Source: Ornithoclostridium sp949298505
Lineage (GTDB): Bacteria; Bacillota; Clostridia; Christensenellales; UBA3700
Assembly (NCBI GenBank): GCA_949298505.1
Contig: CASFWW010000012.1
Location: forward strand, 1 to 40,741
DNA length: 40,741 bases
Direction: 5' to 3'
Positions 32,020 through 40,222 of the stretch are shown one piece after another. The notes under the pieces were generated by a model, which worked only from the letters and a program-made list of their open reading frames with translations, ran no database searches and had not been told where the DNA came from. The position numbers and the translations under genes are program-made. The stretch's first letter is position 1. Each line of letters opens with the position of its first letter.

Positions 32020-33795
32020 TCAGGTGAACAACTCGTAGTCGTCCTGCTTCTCGACGAACGCTATGTCCGTCGCTTTTTCTATCACGCGGCGGTTGTCTCC
32101 GCCGGCGGCATGGTCAAGATAATACATCACCATCTTGACGAAAGTCTGAAAGTCGTCTATCTGCGATTCCTTGTTCTGAGATATAAGCGCCGCCATTATG
32201 CGTTCTACTGCGGCGTCGAGCTGTTTGCCGGAATACTTGCCCTCAATGGCGCCCTTTACGCGGATGGTGACGTACGCGCGCCTGAAAACCAGATCAGAAT
32301 TTTCAATTATCCTGGGCGCGCGGGTGTTCATCTTGTACATCCTGCCGTCGTGCACGTAATAGATCACAGGCGACGAAGAATACAGGAACTGGCAGGTGAT
32401 TATCTCCTCTTTGAGCGCCGGGGTGATGTCGTCGTCGAGAAGCATGTCTGAAACAGTTTCTCTCAGATCCGCCGTGTATTTGCTGTCGCAAAGGAACACA
32501 GCGAACGTGATTATGCCGAGTTTTTCGTCGATAGGACAATTCTCTATCCCGAATCTGACGAAATATTCGTACGCATACATTTTGTCCTTTATCTTGATGA
32601 GCGCGTTTTTAAGCTCACGCATCGTGCCTTCCAGCCTGGTGCCTTCAGACGTCGTGCGCATAGGGAGCATATTTATTATTTTGTCTATATCCGCCCTCAT
32701 GTCCGCAGTCATTTCAAGCGGAGCAAAGTCGTAAAACGACGGCTTTATCCTGCAATCCGCATACTTTTCAAGGTATCTCTTGACGAACTTTGCGTCGTCC
32801 ATATCGCCCATCAGCGCGACCTGAGCGTTTATGACCTTGAGCGCTTCGTCTCTCTTTCCGCAGAGATTGAGCGCTATCGCGTACATCTTGTTGTAGTAGT
32901 AATAGTCGGGATCTTCGATCGCCAGCGCGCGCGAAAGTTCGAGCAGTTTTTCGTTGTAGCCGCACGAAACGAACGCCGCAAATATGTCTCTCAGTCCTCT
33001 CAGATCGTCTGAATCAACTGCGTCCACAAGCCTGTCTGCGACCTCGTCTGCCATGTAAGTATCGCCGAGGATGTTCGCCGCGTTGAATTTCACGCACAGC
33101 GCCGCTACGTCTGAAGTGACGATCTCTAGCACTTTGTCCGCATAATAAACCGCCTTGTTGCAGTCAAATTTCAGGCAACAGCGCGCCATAATCCTGTAAA
33201 ATTCGCAGGTGTATTCTCCCGCCAGATCTATCTTTCCGAGCAGGAAATTCACCGCCTGACGACACTTGCCCCTTTCCACGAGGTCGCGCGCTTTCTGCAA
33301 AATCGCATAGACGTTTTCGTCCGGAACGGGTTCTCCTTCAAGCCCGTCCATCGGCTGAGAAAAACTCTGAAGCGACATCGCAAAATCGCGGAACGCCCTC
33401 TCCAGCACCTTTCTTTCGCCCTCGGGCGCCGCAGAAAAATCAAGCGTGTCTTTGACGAGTCCGAAATAATAGCCGACGGCTTCTGCGTTCTGCATCTGGA
33501 TGTTGTTGCTGACGAGTTCTCTGACTATCGGCTTCACCGAAACGTCTCTGATCTTTCCGCCCGTCTTCATGTATTGCTTGAGCGCGCGGTGCAGATAGTA
33601 GTTGGACACCGGGTAGTTGCTCATTTCGGCAAAAGCAATGCCGCGCGTCTTGTCGGCGCGTACGTTTTTCTGACCGAAACGGTTGAGAAGTTTTACGCTT
33701 TCGGCGGCTTTGCCCCTTGCGAGCATGCCTTCGGCAAGCGAAAGTATCTGCTCCGGATCGTAATTTTCAGTTGTCGGAACGTTTATTACCGTCAT
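32020..33795 (-). CDS. Large TPR-type helical repeat protein
   Basis: A 591-residue protein without signal peptide or membrane helices. The N-terminal half has TPR-like helix pairs: QILSLAEGMLARGKAAESVKLLNRFG, CEFYRIMARCCLKFDCNKAVYYADKVLE and YYYYNKMYAIALNLCGKRDEALKVI. The C-terminal part (about 380-591) is a separate unknown domain with YYVHDGRMYKMNTRAPR. Probably a protein-binding scaffold; partner unknown. The start overlaps the hslO stop by 29 bases, with GAGGAAG before the ATG at 33795. Confidence 0.75.
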   Translation of the reverse strand: MTVINVPTTENYDPEQILSLAEGMLARGKAAESVKLLNRFGQKNVRADKTRGIAFAEMSNYPVSNYYLHRALKQYMKTGGKIRDVSVKPIVRELVSNNIQMQNAEAVGYYFGLVKDTLDFSAAPEGERKVLERAFRDFAMSLQSFSQPMDGLEGEPVPDENVYAILQKARDLVERGKCRQAVNFLLGKIDLAGEYTCEFYRIMARCCLKFDCNKAVYYADKVLEIVTSDVAALCVKFNAANILGDTYMADEVADRLVDAVDSDDLRGLRDIFAAFVSCGYNEKLLELSRALAIEDPDYYYYNKMYAIALNLCGKRDEALKVINAQVALMGDMDDAKFVKRYLEKYADCRIKPSFYDFAPLEMTADMRADIDKIINMLPMRTTSEGTRLEGTMRELKNALIKIKDKMYAYEYFVRFGIENCPIDEKLGIITFAVFLCDSKYTADLRETVSDMLLDDDITPALKEEIITCQFLYSSSPVIYYVHDGRMYKMNTRAPRIIENSDLVFRRAYVTIRVKGAIEGKYSGKQLDAAVERIMAALISQNKESQIDDFQTFVKMVMYYLDHAAGGDNRRVIEKATDIAFVEKQDDYELFT

Positions 33796-34657
33796 TTGCT
33801 TCCTCGAAAATTCTTTCTACGTCCTCTTTTGTGAATACTTCCTTTTTGCGGCAGAAATCGCAGTTGAACTCGATCGCTCCGTTTTCCGCTATTATCTCAA
33901 GCGCGTCTTTTTTGCCCATCGAGATAAGTATCCTCTCCATGGATTCTCTGCTGCAACCGCATACGTATGCCGGATAGGTCGGCTGAAGCGGTTTGTTCTC
34001 AAAATGTCCGAAATACTCCTCTATCAGCGTGGACGGAGTGTGTTTTGCGACGATCTCGTCCATATCCGTGAAATCCCTCACGACGTCAGCGAGCGTTTCG
34101 GTTATCTCGGGAGGACAACCGGGCATCGGCTGGACTATCACCGCGCCCGCAGCCTTAACGCTTCCGTCACCGTTAAGTTTTACGCCCGTTGCGATCGCGC
34201 TCGGGAGTTGCTCCGAGACGGTAAAATAATACGCAAAATCAGCGTCCACCGTGCCGTTTACCAGCCCGACGGTGCCGTTGTAAGGCTCTTTCAGACCGAA
34301 ATCCTTTATCACTGTGAGCCTTCCTCTGCTGCCGATCACTTCGCTGACCGGGTGCGCTTTCTCGCCGGCAAAACATCCGGGATTATCCATACGGCAGCGC
34401 ACCTTGGAGCCGCAATCTCCGCAGACGATGACGTTGCCGCCGGCGCCGCCTCCGTCTATTATCAACGTGAGCTTGTGTTTCAGTCCTTTGAATCCCGCGC
34501 TCATGAACACGCCCATCGCCAGCACTTTGCTCATTGCGACGGTCGCGCTTTCGGACGTTTCGTGTATACGGCGGGCGGTCTCGGCAGTCTCCGTACAGTC
34601 TATCGCAGTGACGATCGCTTTTCCTCCGAAAAGCATAGATCTCAACAATATATCCAT
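33767..34657 (-). CDS. hslO: Hsp33 redox-regulated chaperone
   Basis: Holdase activated by oxidation. The 296 residues include the C-terminal zinc switch Cys233-x-Cys235 and Cys266-x2-Cys269 (VCGCSRE and CDFC). FGLKEPYNGTVGLVNG and YYFTVSEQLPSAIATGV are typical Hsp33 motifs. Unusually, four extra cysteines (79, 82, 88, 95) lie in VIVCGDCGSKVRC and DNPGC, where relatives usually have none. The ATG at 34657 shares one base with the methyltransferase stop; five more upstream codons are open but do not match the family start MDILLR. Confidence 0.95.
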   Translation of the reverse strand: MDILLRSMLFGGKAIVTAIDCTETAETARRIHETSESATVAMSKVLAMGVFMSAGFKGLKHKLTLIIDGGGAGGNVIVCGDCGSKVRCRMDNPGCFAGEKAHPVSEVIGSRGRLTVIKDFGLKEPYNGTVGLVNGTVDADFAYYFTVSEQLPSAIATGVKLNGDGSVKAAGAVIVQPMPGCPPEITETLADVVRDFTDMDEIVAKHTPSTLIEEYFGHFENKPLQPTYPAYVCGCSRESMERILISMGKKDALEIIAENGAIEFNCDFCRKKEVFTKEDVERIFEEANDGNKRSDN

Positions 34658-35373
34658 TACAATCTTTCGCAAACCCAGACTATACGCGTGGTCTTAGCTC
34701 CGGGTCTTCCTCCGTTTTCAAAATCTGAAGCCCTGTAAAAAAACTTCCCTTCGAGCGCGCTTTCCACGTCTTTTACCGTGTGAGCGTACTGGGTATGTTC
34801 CTCAGTTTGCTTTACGTACTTTCCGTCGTCGTCTCTGACGAAGAAAGTGAGTTCCATATTCACGCCGCCCCTGAACCGGGAGTTCGTCCACAGATAGGTC
34901 AGATCGTCGTAATCTTCGAAAAACACGTTGTCGGAGATTATGTTTTTTATCTTGTACTCCGTCGAGACGTCGAATATGAGTTTTCCTCCCTTTTTGAGAA
35001 AGCAAGCCGCGTTTGCAAAAAACACGGCGAGATCTTTTGTCTTTACGTAATTCACTCCGTCGCAGACGCAGGTCGCGAAGTCAACTTCTCTTCCAGGTCT
35101 GAACGTCGTTGCGTCAGCCTGTACGAACAAAGGTCTCACTCCGTTCGCTCTGGCGTTTACGACAGCTTCGCCAAGCATTTCCGGGCTGACGTCGACTCCA
35201 GTCATCCTGAAGCCTTTCTTTGCAAGCGCGATCGTGATCCTGCCGCTGCCGCAACAAAGGTCCACTCCCTCGCTTCCGCTCAGTTCGGCGTCAAGCAGCT
35301 TCAGATAGCCGTCGTAATCGAAATCCGTCATAAGACGGTCGTAATACGCGGCGAGACAGCCGTAGCCGTTCAT
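34657..35373 (-). CDS. Class I SAM-dependent methyltransferase
   Basis: A 238-residue methyltransferase. LAAYYDRLMTDFDYDGY is the N-terminal lead-in, GVDLCCGSGRITIALAKKG is motif I, MTGVDVSPEML is motif II, and LFVQADATTF and FATCVCDGVNYV follow. The substrate is unknown; this subgroup is often next to hslO in Firmicutes. The ATG at 35373 overlaps the upstream stop in ATGA. Confidence 0.9.
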   Translation of the reverse strand: MNGYGCLAAYYDRLMTDFDYDGYLKLLDAELSGSEGVDLCCGSGRITIALAKKGFRMTGVDVSPEMLGEAVVNARANGVRPLFVQADATTFRPGREVDFATCVCDGVNYVKTKDLAVFFANAACFLKKGGKLIFDVSTEYKIKNIISDNVFFEDYDDLTYLWTNSRFRGGVNMELTFFVRDDDGKYVKQTEEHTQYAHTVKDVESALEGKFFYRASDFENGGRPGAKTTRIVWVCERL

Positions 35374-36371
35374 TTCCTTTTACCTTTTTTGGGATTAATT
35401 CTCTGGTTTCTGGCGGCTTCTTTCTGCTGCTGTTTTTTCTGTGCGAGCGCCGCCTTTGCCGCCTGTTCCTGCTCGTATTCGTACATCTGATTGACGAGAA
35501 GATCGTTGCAGAAATTGCCGAACGCGACGTTGAGGGTGATATAAAGCCCCGCCCCGATCGTTATCATGAAGAAATACACGATATACTTCAGGAATCCCGC
35601 CATGATGAGCAGCATAGGCGCAACCATGAGCACGGTCAGTATCAGATTGGGCAAAAACATTATTATCGCGGAGATAAGGCTGTTCTTGATGTACTGCCCG
35701 TAGTTGAACCTGAAAGAAACGCAGGTCGGAAGGAAAACCGATACAAACAGCATCGAAAGCAGCGCAAACAGAAGCGAACCTATGCACCACACCCAGATGC
35801 CCGCCCCGGCGGAACCTGCGGTCCCCATACAGCGCAACAATTCGATCGTAGCACACGCAGCGTTGGTTCCCACGAGACCGAGATAGGTGAAGGTGATCAG
35901 AAATTTCCACCAATGCAGTTTGATTCCTCTGAAGAAGTGCTTGAGCACTTTGACTTCCGCGCCCCAGTAGTAGTTTCTTATGCAGTGATACGCTCCGGCA
36001 AGCCCGATCGAAAAGATCATCAGACAAGGCGTGAAGAAATACAGGAAACATTTGCTCCTGATGCCGTAAATCATGTTGATGCCGGCGACGGTGTCGTCAA
36101 CAAGGCCGTAGCCTATGCCCAGAAAGCCTGAGAAGCTGTATCCCGCCTGAGCTATCTGATCCTGCTCGTAATTCGCCAAAAGAAAGATGAACAAGACGAT
36201 AAACGGAAGCGCGAATATGTCCAGCATCAGATTGATCGCCAGCATATTCTTGAGATTGGAGCCGAACACGGAAAACGCTTTGCGTATCCTGCCCCTTTCG
36301 TTGTAGTCCCTTTCGGGTCCGAGATCCTTGCCGAGAGTCATCTTCGCGGCAAGCAGCGTCAGTTTTGACAT
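35370..36371 (-). CDS. Multi-pass membrane protein, possibly YesL-like (DUF624)
   Basis: A 333-residue protein with about six to seven hydrophobic helices (about 45-65, 80-100, 108-130, 150-175, 190-225, 240-280) and a basic, Gln-rich cytoplasmic tail (QKKQQQKEAARNQRIN). The pattern FGSNLKNMLAINLMLDIFALPFIVLF and the RNYYWGAEVKVLKHFFRGIK loop resemble DUF624/YesL proteins, but this one is longer. Function unknown. It is the first gene of the operon, with AGGAG before the ATG. Confidence 0.7.
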   Translation of the reverse strand: MSKLTLLAAKMTLGKDLGPERDYNERGRIRKAFSVFGSNLKNMLAINLMLDIFALPFIVLFIFLLANYEQDQIAQAGYSFSGFLGIGYGLVDDTVAGINMIYGIRSKCFLYFFTPCLMIFSIGLAGAYHCIRNYYWGAEVKVLKHFFRGIKLHWWKFLITFTYLGLVGTNAACATIELLRCMGTAGSAGAGIWVWCIGSLLFALLSMLFVSVFLPTCVSFRFNYGQYIKNSLISAIIMFLPNLILTVLMVAPMLLIMAGFLKYIVYFFMITIGAGLYITLNVAFGNFCNDLLVNQMYEYEQEQAAKAALAQKKQQQKEAARNQRINPKKGKRK

Positions 36372-36409
36372 TGTATACTCCTGAATATAATAAAAATATC
36401 GTACACACT

Positions 36410-36438
36410 ATTTTACACTACTTTTATAAAAAGAGCAA
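36410..36438 (-). promoter_or_regulatory. Promoter of the YesL-like to HD operon
   Basis: On the minus strand, TTGCTC (36433-36438), 17 bases, TAAAAT (36410-36415). Confidence 0.55.
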
Positions 36439-36480
36439 TAGAATTATCGCCAACTATTTGCAAAATTAAGCCGAAAACGC

Positions 36481-36509
36481 TTTACAGCAAGCGACGATTG
36501 TGTTATCAT
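36481..36509 (+). promoter_or_regulatory. Promoter of the lysine riboswitch and asd-dapA-dapB
   Basis: TTTACA (36481-36486), 17 bases, TATCAT (36504-36509) with a TGT extended -10. The transcript starts just before the riboswitch P1 stem. Confidence 0.7.
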
Positions 36510-36519
36510 TGTTCAAAGC

Positions 36520-36674
36520 AATAGAGGCGCGGTACTCATCAGTACGCGGAACAACGTCTCAAGGGACGCCGCAGAAAGGGTTTACCGCCGAAGTCGCTTT
36601 CCTTCCTTGACGGGTCTGCGGCTGGATGCGGAGTTAAGAGTTCCGTATCTGTCATCTTACGATGGAGCGCTATT
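36520..36674 (+). promoter_or_regulatory. Lysine riboswitch (L-box)
   Basis: P1 is formed by AATAG (36520-36524) and CTATT (36670-36674). Conserved core segments are present in order: AGAGGCGCGG, AGAAAGGGTTTACCGCCGAAG, GCGGCTGG, CTGTCATC and GATGGAGCGCTA. It senses lysine and controls the aspartate-family genes that follow. Confidence 0.95.
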
Positions 36675-36703
36675 TGCGGAAACCTTTTTTCGTTTTCCCT
36701 TTT

Positions 36704-36736
36704 CCGTTCCGTCTTTCAGCGCGAACGGTTTTTTTT
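36704..36736 (+). terminator. Riboswitch-controlled terminator
   Basis: CCGTTC (36704-36709) and GAACGG (36723-36728) followed by eight T. An alternative pairing, CGGAAA (36677-36682) with TTTCCG (36701-36706), would use part of the terminator's left arm and act as antiterminator when lysine is low. The antiterminator is my inference. Confidence 0.8.
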
Positions 36737-36798
36737 ATTCCGTAAACGCCGTGATCACGATAAAATATTCGGCATAAAGCCGCAAAACAGGAGTAAAT

Positions 36799-37818
36799 AT
36801 GAAAAAGTACAACATAGCCGTCGTCGGCGCAACCGGCATGGTCGGCAATAAGTTCCTCGAAGTTCTGGCGGAGAAAAATCTCCCCGTCGAAAACTATTAC
36901 CTCTACGCTTCCGCAAAAAGCGCGGGCAAGACTGTCAGCTTTATGGGCAAGGATTACACCGTTATTGAGCTGACCGAAGCAAACGTCCTCGACAAGAAGA
37001 TAGACATCGCTCTGTTCTCCGCAGGCGGTTCCACCAGCGCAAAGTTCGCGCCCGTATTCGCAAAGCACGGCGCGGTCGTCATCGACAACTCCAGCCAGTG
37101 GCGTATGTACGACGACGTTCCTCTCGTTGTTCCCGAAGTCAATCCTCAGGACATCGACTGGCATCACGGTATAATCGCCAACCCCAACTGCTCCACCATT
37201 CAGGCTATGGTAGCTCTGAAGCCTCTTTACGACAAGTTCGGCATCAAGAGGATCGTTTACAGCACCTACCAGGCAGTGAGCGGCGCGGGCGTCGCGGGCT
37301 ACAACGATCTTATGGAAGGCATCAAGGCTTTCGCAAACGGCGGAACTTACAAGACGCAGAAGTTCCCCTACCAGATCGTCAACAACTGCCTGCCTCACAT
37401 CGACGTTTTCCTTGAAAGCGGCTATACAAAAGAAGAAGAAAAAATGATCAAAGAGACCAAGAAGATCCTCGGAGATCAGAATATCAAAGTCACCGCCACC
37501 ACCGTGCGCGTGCCCGTTCTCAACTCCCACAGCGAGTCCGTCAACGTCGAATTCGAGAAGCCCTGCACCAAAGAGGCGGTCATCGAAGCGCTCAAGGGTC
37601 AGAAAGGTCTTGTGGTCGTTGACGACGTTGCAAATCTCAAGTACCCGATGCCCATCGATGCGACCGGTCACGACGAAGTGTTCGTGGGCAGGATCAGGAT
37701 TGACGATACCGTCGAAAGCGGCGTAAACCTCTGGGTCGTAGCCGACAACATCCGCAAGGGCGCGGCTTCCAACGCCGTCCAGATCGCGGAATACATGATC
37801 GAAAACGGAAAAATCTGA
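36799..37818 (+). CDS. asd: Aspartate-semialdehyde dehydrogenase
   Basis: Reduces aspartyl phosphate to aspartate semialdehyde with NADPH. The 339 residues are standard. VVGATGMVGNKFLEVL binds NADP and the nucleophile is Cys131 in IANPNCSTIQ; IVYSTYQAVSGAG and TTVRVPVLNSHSESV are further family motifs. AGGAG precedes the ATG. First gene of the lysine-regulated operon. Confidence 0.97.
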   Translation: MKKYNIAVVGATGMVGNKFLEVLAEKNLPVENYYLYASAKSAGKTVSFMGKDYTVIELTEANVLDKKIDIALFSAGGSTSAKFAPVFAKHGAVVIDNSSQWRMYDDVPLVVPEVNPQDIDWHHGIIANPNCSTIQAMVALKPLYDKFGIKRIVYSTYQAVSGAGVAGYNDLMEGIKAFANGGTYKTQKFPYQIVNNCLPHIDVFLESGYTKEEEKMIKETKKILGDQNIKVTATTVRVPVLNSHSESVNVEFEKPCTKEAVIEALKGQKGLVVVDDVANLKYPMPIDATGHDEVFVGRIRIDDTVESGVNLWVVADNIRKGAASNAVQIAEYMIENGKI

Positions 37819-37840
37819 AATTTATAATGAGGTGAATTTT

Positions 37841-38719
37841 ATGTTTAAGGGTCTCGGTACGGCAATGATCACGCCGTTCGACGCAGACGGAGCGGTCGAT
37901 TACCCCGCTCTCGAAAAAATTGTAGACGGTCAGCTGAAAGGCAACGTCGACGCCCTCTTCGTGTGCGGCACGACCGGCGAGCCGCCGACAATGAACGCGG
38001 CTGAAAGAGAAAAAGTCGTGAAGTCCGTCATCGAACAGGTGAACGGAGCGATCCCCGTATTCGTCGGCACCGGCAGCAACGATTGCGCCCACGCAGTAGA
38101 ACTCAGCAAACAGGCTCAGGCTATGGGCGCGGACGGCGTTCTCGCGGTCACCCCCTACTACAATAAATGCACTCAGGACGGGCTTTACCTTTACTACAAG
38201 GCGATCAACGACGCGATCGACGTTCCCATCGTCGCTTACAACGTTCCCGGCAGAACGGGCGTCAACATGAAACCCGAAACGGTTGAAAGGCTGACCGCTC
38301 TCAAAAACGTCAGAGGCGTGAAAGAAGCCAGCGGCAACATCGCTCAGATACTCGAAACGTCCAGACGCATCCGCGGATCTCAGATAAATCTGTATTCGGG
38401 CGACGATTGCATCGCCGTGCCGATTATGTCCGTGGGCGGAAGCGGACTCATTTCAGTCGCTTCCAACGCGATCCCCGCAGTGATGTCTGAGATGATACAC
38501 GCATGGCTGGACGGCGACCACGCAAAAGCCCTCGAAATGCAGATGAGGTATCAGCCCTTCTTCGACGCAATGTTCCTCGAAGTCAATCCGATCCCCGTCA
38601 AGACGGCATGCGCGCTGCTCGGAATGTGCAAGCCTTTCATGCGCCTGCCTCTGACCACTCTGACTGACGGCAACAGAGATAAACTTGAAAAAATCATGAA
38701 GGATCTCGCGATCCTCTAA
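37841..38719 (+). CDS. dapA: 4-hydroxy-tetrahydrodipicolinate synthase
   Basis: Condenses pyruvate and aspartate semialdehyde. The 292 residues are typical. Thr44-Thr45 (CGTTGEPPT), Tyr133 (AYNVPGRTG) and the Schiff-base Lys161 (GVKEASGN) are all present. The ATG at 37841 is preferred over an in-frame GTG at 37832, because GAGGTG at 37829-37834 is a properly spaced ribosome binding site for the ATG. It begins 22 bases after asd. Confidence 0.97.
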   Translation: MFKGLGTAMITPFDADGAVDYPALEKIVDGQLKGNVDALFVCGTTGEPPTMNAAEREKVVKSVIEQVNGAIPVFVGTGSNDCAHAVELSKQAQAMGADGVLAVTPYYNKCTQDGLYLYYKAINDAIDVPIVAYNVPGRTGVNMKPETVERLTALKNVRGVKEASGNIAQILETSRRIRGSQINLYSGDDCIAVPIMSVGGSGLISVASNAIPAVMSEMIHAWLDGDHAKALEMQMRYQPFFDAMFLEVNPIPVKTACALLGMCKPFMRLPLTTLTDGNRDKLEKIMKDLAIL

Positions 38720-38728
38720 GGAGAAACC

Positions 38729-39487
38729 ATGACGAATATCGTAATTTGCGGCATTGGCGGAAAGATGGGCATGAAGGTGCTTGAAGTCCTTCAGAATTTC
38801 GACGACGTGACCTGCGTCGCTGGTATAGACGCTTATGCGGACAAAAGCAGATTTTCCGTGCCCGTGTTCGACAAACCGCAGGACATTGACGTAAAAGCCG
38901 ACGTGATTGTAGACTTTTCACGACCCGAAGCGTTAGACGGTCTGCTCGCTTATGCGGTCAGAAACAACGTCGCTCTCGTGCTTGCAACGACAGGTTATTC
39001 CAAAGAACAGGAGGACGCGATAAAGGCGGCAAGCGAAAAGGTCGCAATATTCCGCGCGAGCAATATGTCGCTCGGCGTAAACCTGCTCGTCCACCTGTGC
39101 AGGAAGGCGGCGGCGATACTCGGAGACGGCTTCGACGTGGAGATAGTCGAAACGCATCACAACAAGAAAGTGGACTCCCCTTCAGGCACCGCGCTCACCC
39201 TCGCGAACGCTATAAAAGAAAAAAAAGAAGGCTCCTACCTGACTTTCGGCAGACACGGGGGCGACACGAAACGCAAACACGACGAAATAGGCGTGCACGC
39301 CGTCAGAGGAGGCACCGTCGTCGGCAAGCACGAAGTGCATTTCTTCGGTGAAGACGAAGTGGTCACCCTGACCCACGAAGCGCACAGCAAAGCGGTGTTT
39401 GCGCAAGGCGCCATCCGCGCGGCGGCGTTTGTGGCAAAATGCGGACCCGGGCTTTACTCGATGCCCGACATGGTCGCTTCACTATAG
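38729..39487 (+). CDS. dapB: 4-hydroxy-tetrahydrodipicolinate reductase
   Basis: NAD(P)H-dependent reduction in the diaminopimelate pathway. The 252 residues are usual for the family. The N-terminal NVICGIGGKMGMKVLEV-type Rossmann motif is present, as are VLATTGYSKEQ and the signature VETHHNKKVDSPSGTAL with the catalytic His pair and Lys. The gene starts nine bases after dapA with AAGGAG. Confidence 0.97.
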   Translation: MTNIVICGIGGKMGMKVLEVLQNFDDVTCVAGIDAYADKSRFSVPVFDKPQDIDVKADVIVDFSRPEALDGLLAYAVRNNVALVLATTGYSKEQEDAIKAASEKVAIFRASNMSLGVNLLVHLCRKAAAILGDGFDVEIVETHHNKKVDSPSGTALTLANAIKEKKEGSYLTFGRHGGDTKRKHDEIGVHAVRGGTVVGKHEVHFFGEDEVVTLTHEAHSKAVFAQGAIRAAAFVAKCGPGLYSMPDMVASL

Positions 39488-39528
39488 TCAATCCTCTTGT
39501 CTGCGGAAACGCAAGGATTATAAACTAC

Positions 39529-39562
39529 AAAAACACGGACGGATTTCCCGCCCGCGTTTTTT
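39529..39562 (+). terminator. Terminator of asd-dapA-dapB
   Basis: AAAAACACGGACGG pairs with CCGCCCGCGTTTTTT with two mismatches, followed by T. A shorter AATCCT/AGGATT hairpin lies just before it. Confidence 0.75.
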
Positions 39563-39570
39563 GTATACTC

Positions 39571-39601
39571 AAAAAATAATGCGAGCCTTGTTCAGGCTCG
39601 C
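39571..39601 (-). terminator. Terminator of the minus-strand membrane protein gene
   Basis: GCGAGCC and GGCTCGC arms with a seven-base loop (39581-39601). On the minus strand they are followed by ATTATTTTTT. It lies about 95 bases after the stop codon at 39698. Confidence 0.7.
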
Positions 39602-39697
39602 GCTTGTGTTTATAACATCTGAGACAAGCGTCGTAGAACGCGTAAAAGCGCGCCTTGAAACTGCTTGATCCTTATAGCGGATATTCGTTTTCCTTAA

Positions 39698-40222
39698 TCA
39701 GGCGCCGTGATACTTGTTGTACGCTTCTGCATACGCCTTTTTGAATTCGTCTATTTCCGCCTTGTGTTCTTTCACAAGAGAGTCGGTTTCCTGCGTGATG
39801 TAGCTGTGCTTTTTGTAGACCGTCACTTCGAAATTTTCCGCAAATTTAAAAGCGAGCGCCTGTTCCCAGGTATAGTTTATGCCGCTCGTGGCGGTGATCG
39901 TCTTTTCTCCGTCTTCATAGGTGTATGTCACGCAGTAAAAATCTTTGGTGGAGTTGGAAGACTTCATCTCGCTCGACACATAAGTCGCCTGAACTTTTCT
40001 TCCCTTCTTCAGCGTTGTCAGGAAAATCGCGTACCTGATCATATATGTCGTGGCGAAAAGTACGGCTAGCGCGCCGGCGAAAACTGCTATGTAAAGCGAC
40101 GCTTTCGCGCCCTGGATCCCAGCATTGTCGCTCCATACGGAAAGTATGACGATGGGCGCGACGATAAGAATCGCACCCACAACGTAAGCTATTATTGCGG
40201 ATTTTATGCCGTTTTTCTTCAT
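39698..40222 (-). CDS. Two-helix membrane protein of unknown function
   Basis: A 174-residue protein. Helices at about 8-30 and 38-65 are followed by a soluble domain (about 70-174) containing KGRKVQATYVSSEMKSS and DFYCVTYTYEDGEKTITATSG, a beta-rich pattern like DUF3592-type domains. The ATG at 40222 overlaps the stop of the zinc-ribbon gene in ATGA; the upstream open codons are a shadow of that gene. Function unknown. Confidence 0.7.
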   Translation of the reverse strand: MKKNGIKSAIIAYVVGAILIVAPIVILSVWSDNAGIQGAKASLYIAVFAGALAVLFATTYMIRYAIFLTTLKKGRKVQATYVSSEMKSSNSTKDFYCVTYTYEDGEKTITATSGINYTWEQALAFKFAENFEVTVYKKHSYITQETDSLVKEHKAEIDEFKKAYAEAYNKYHGA

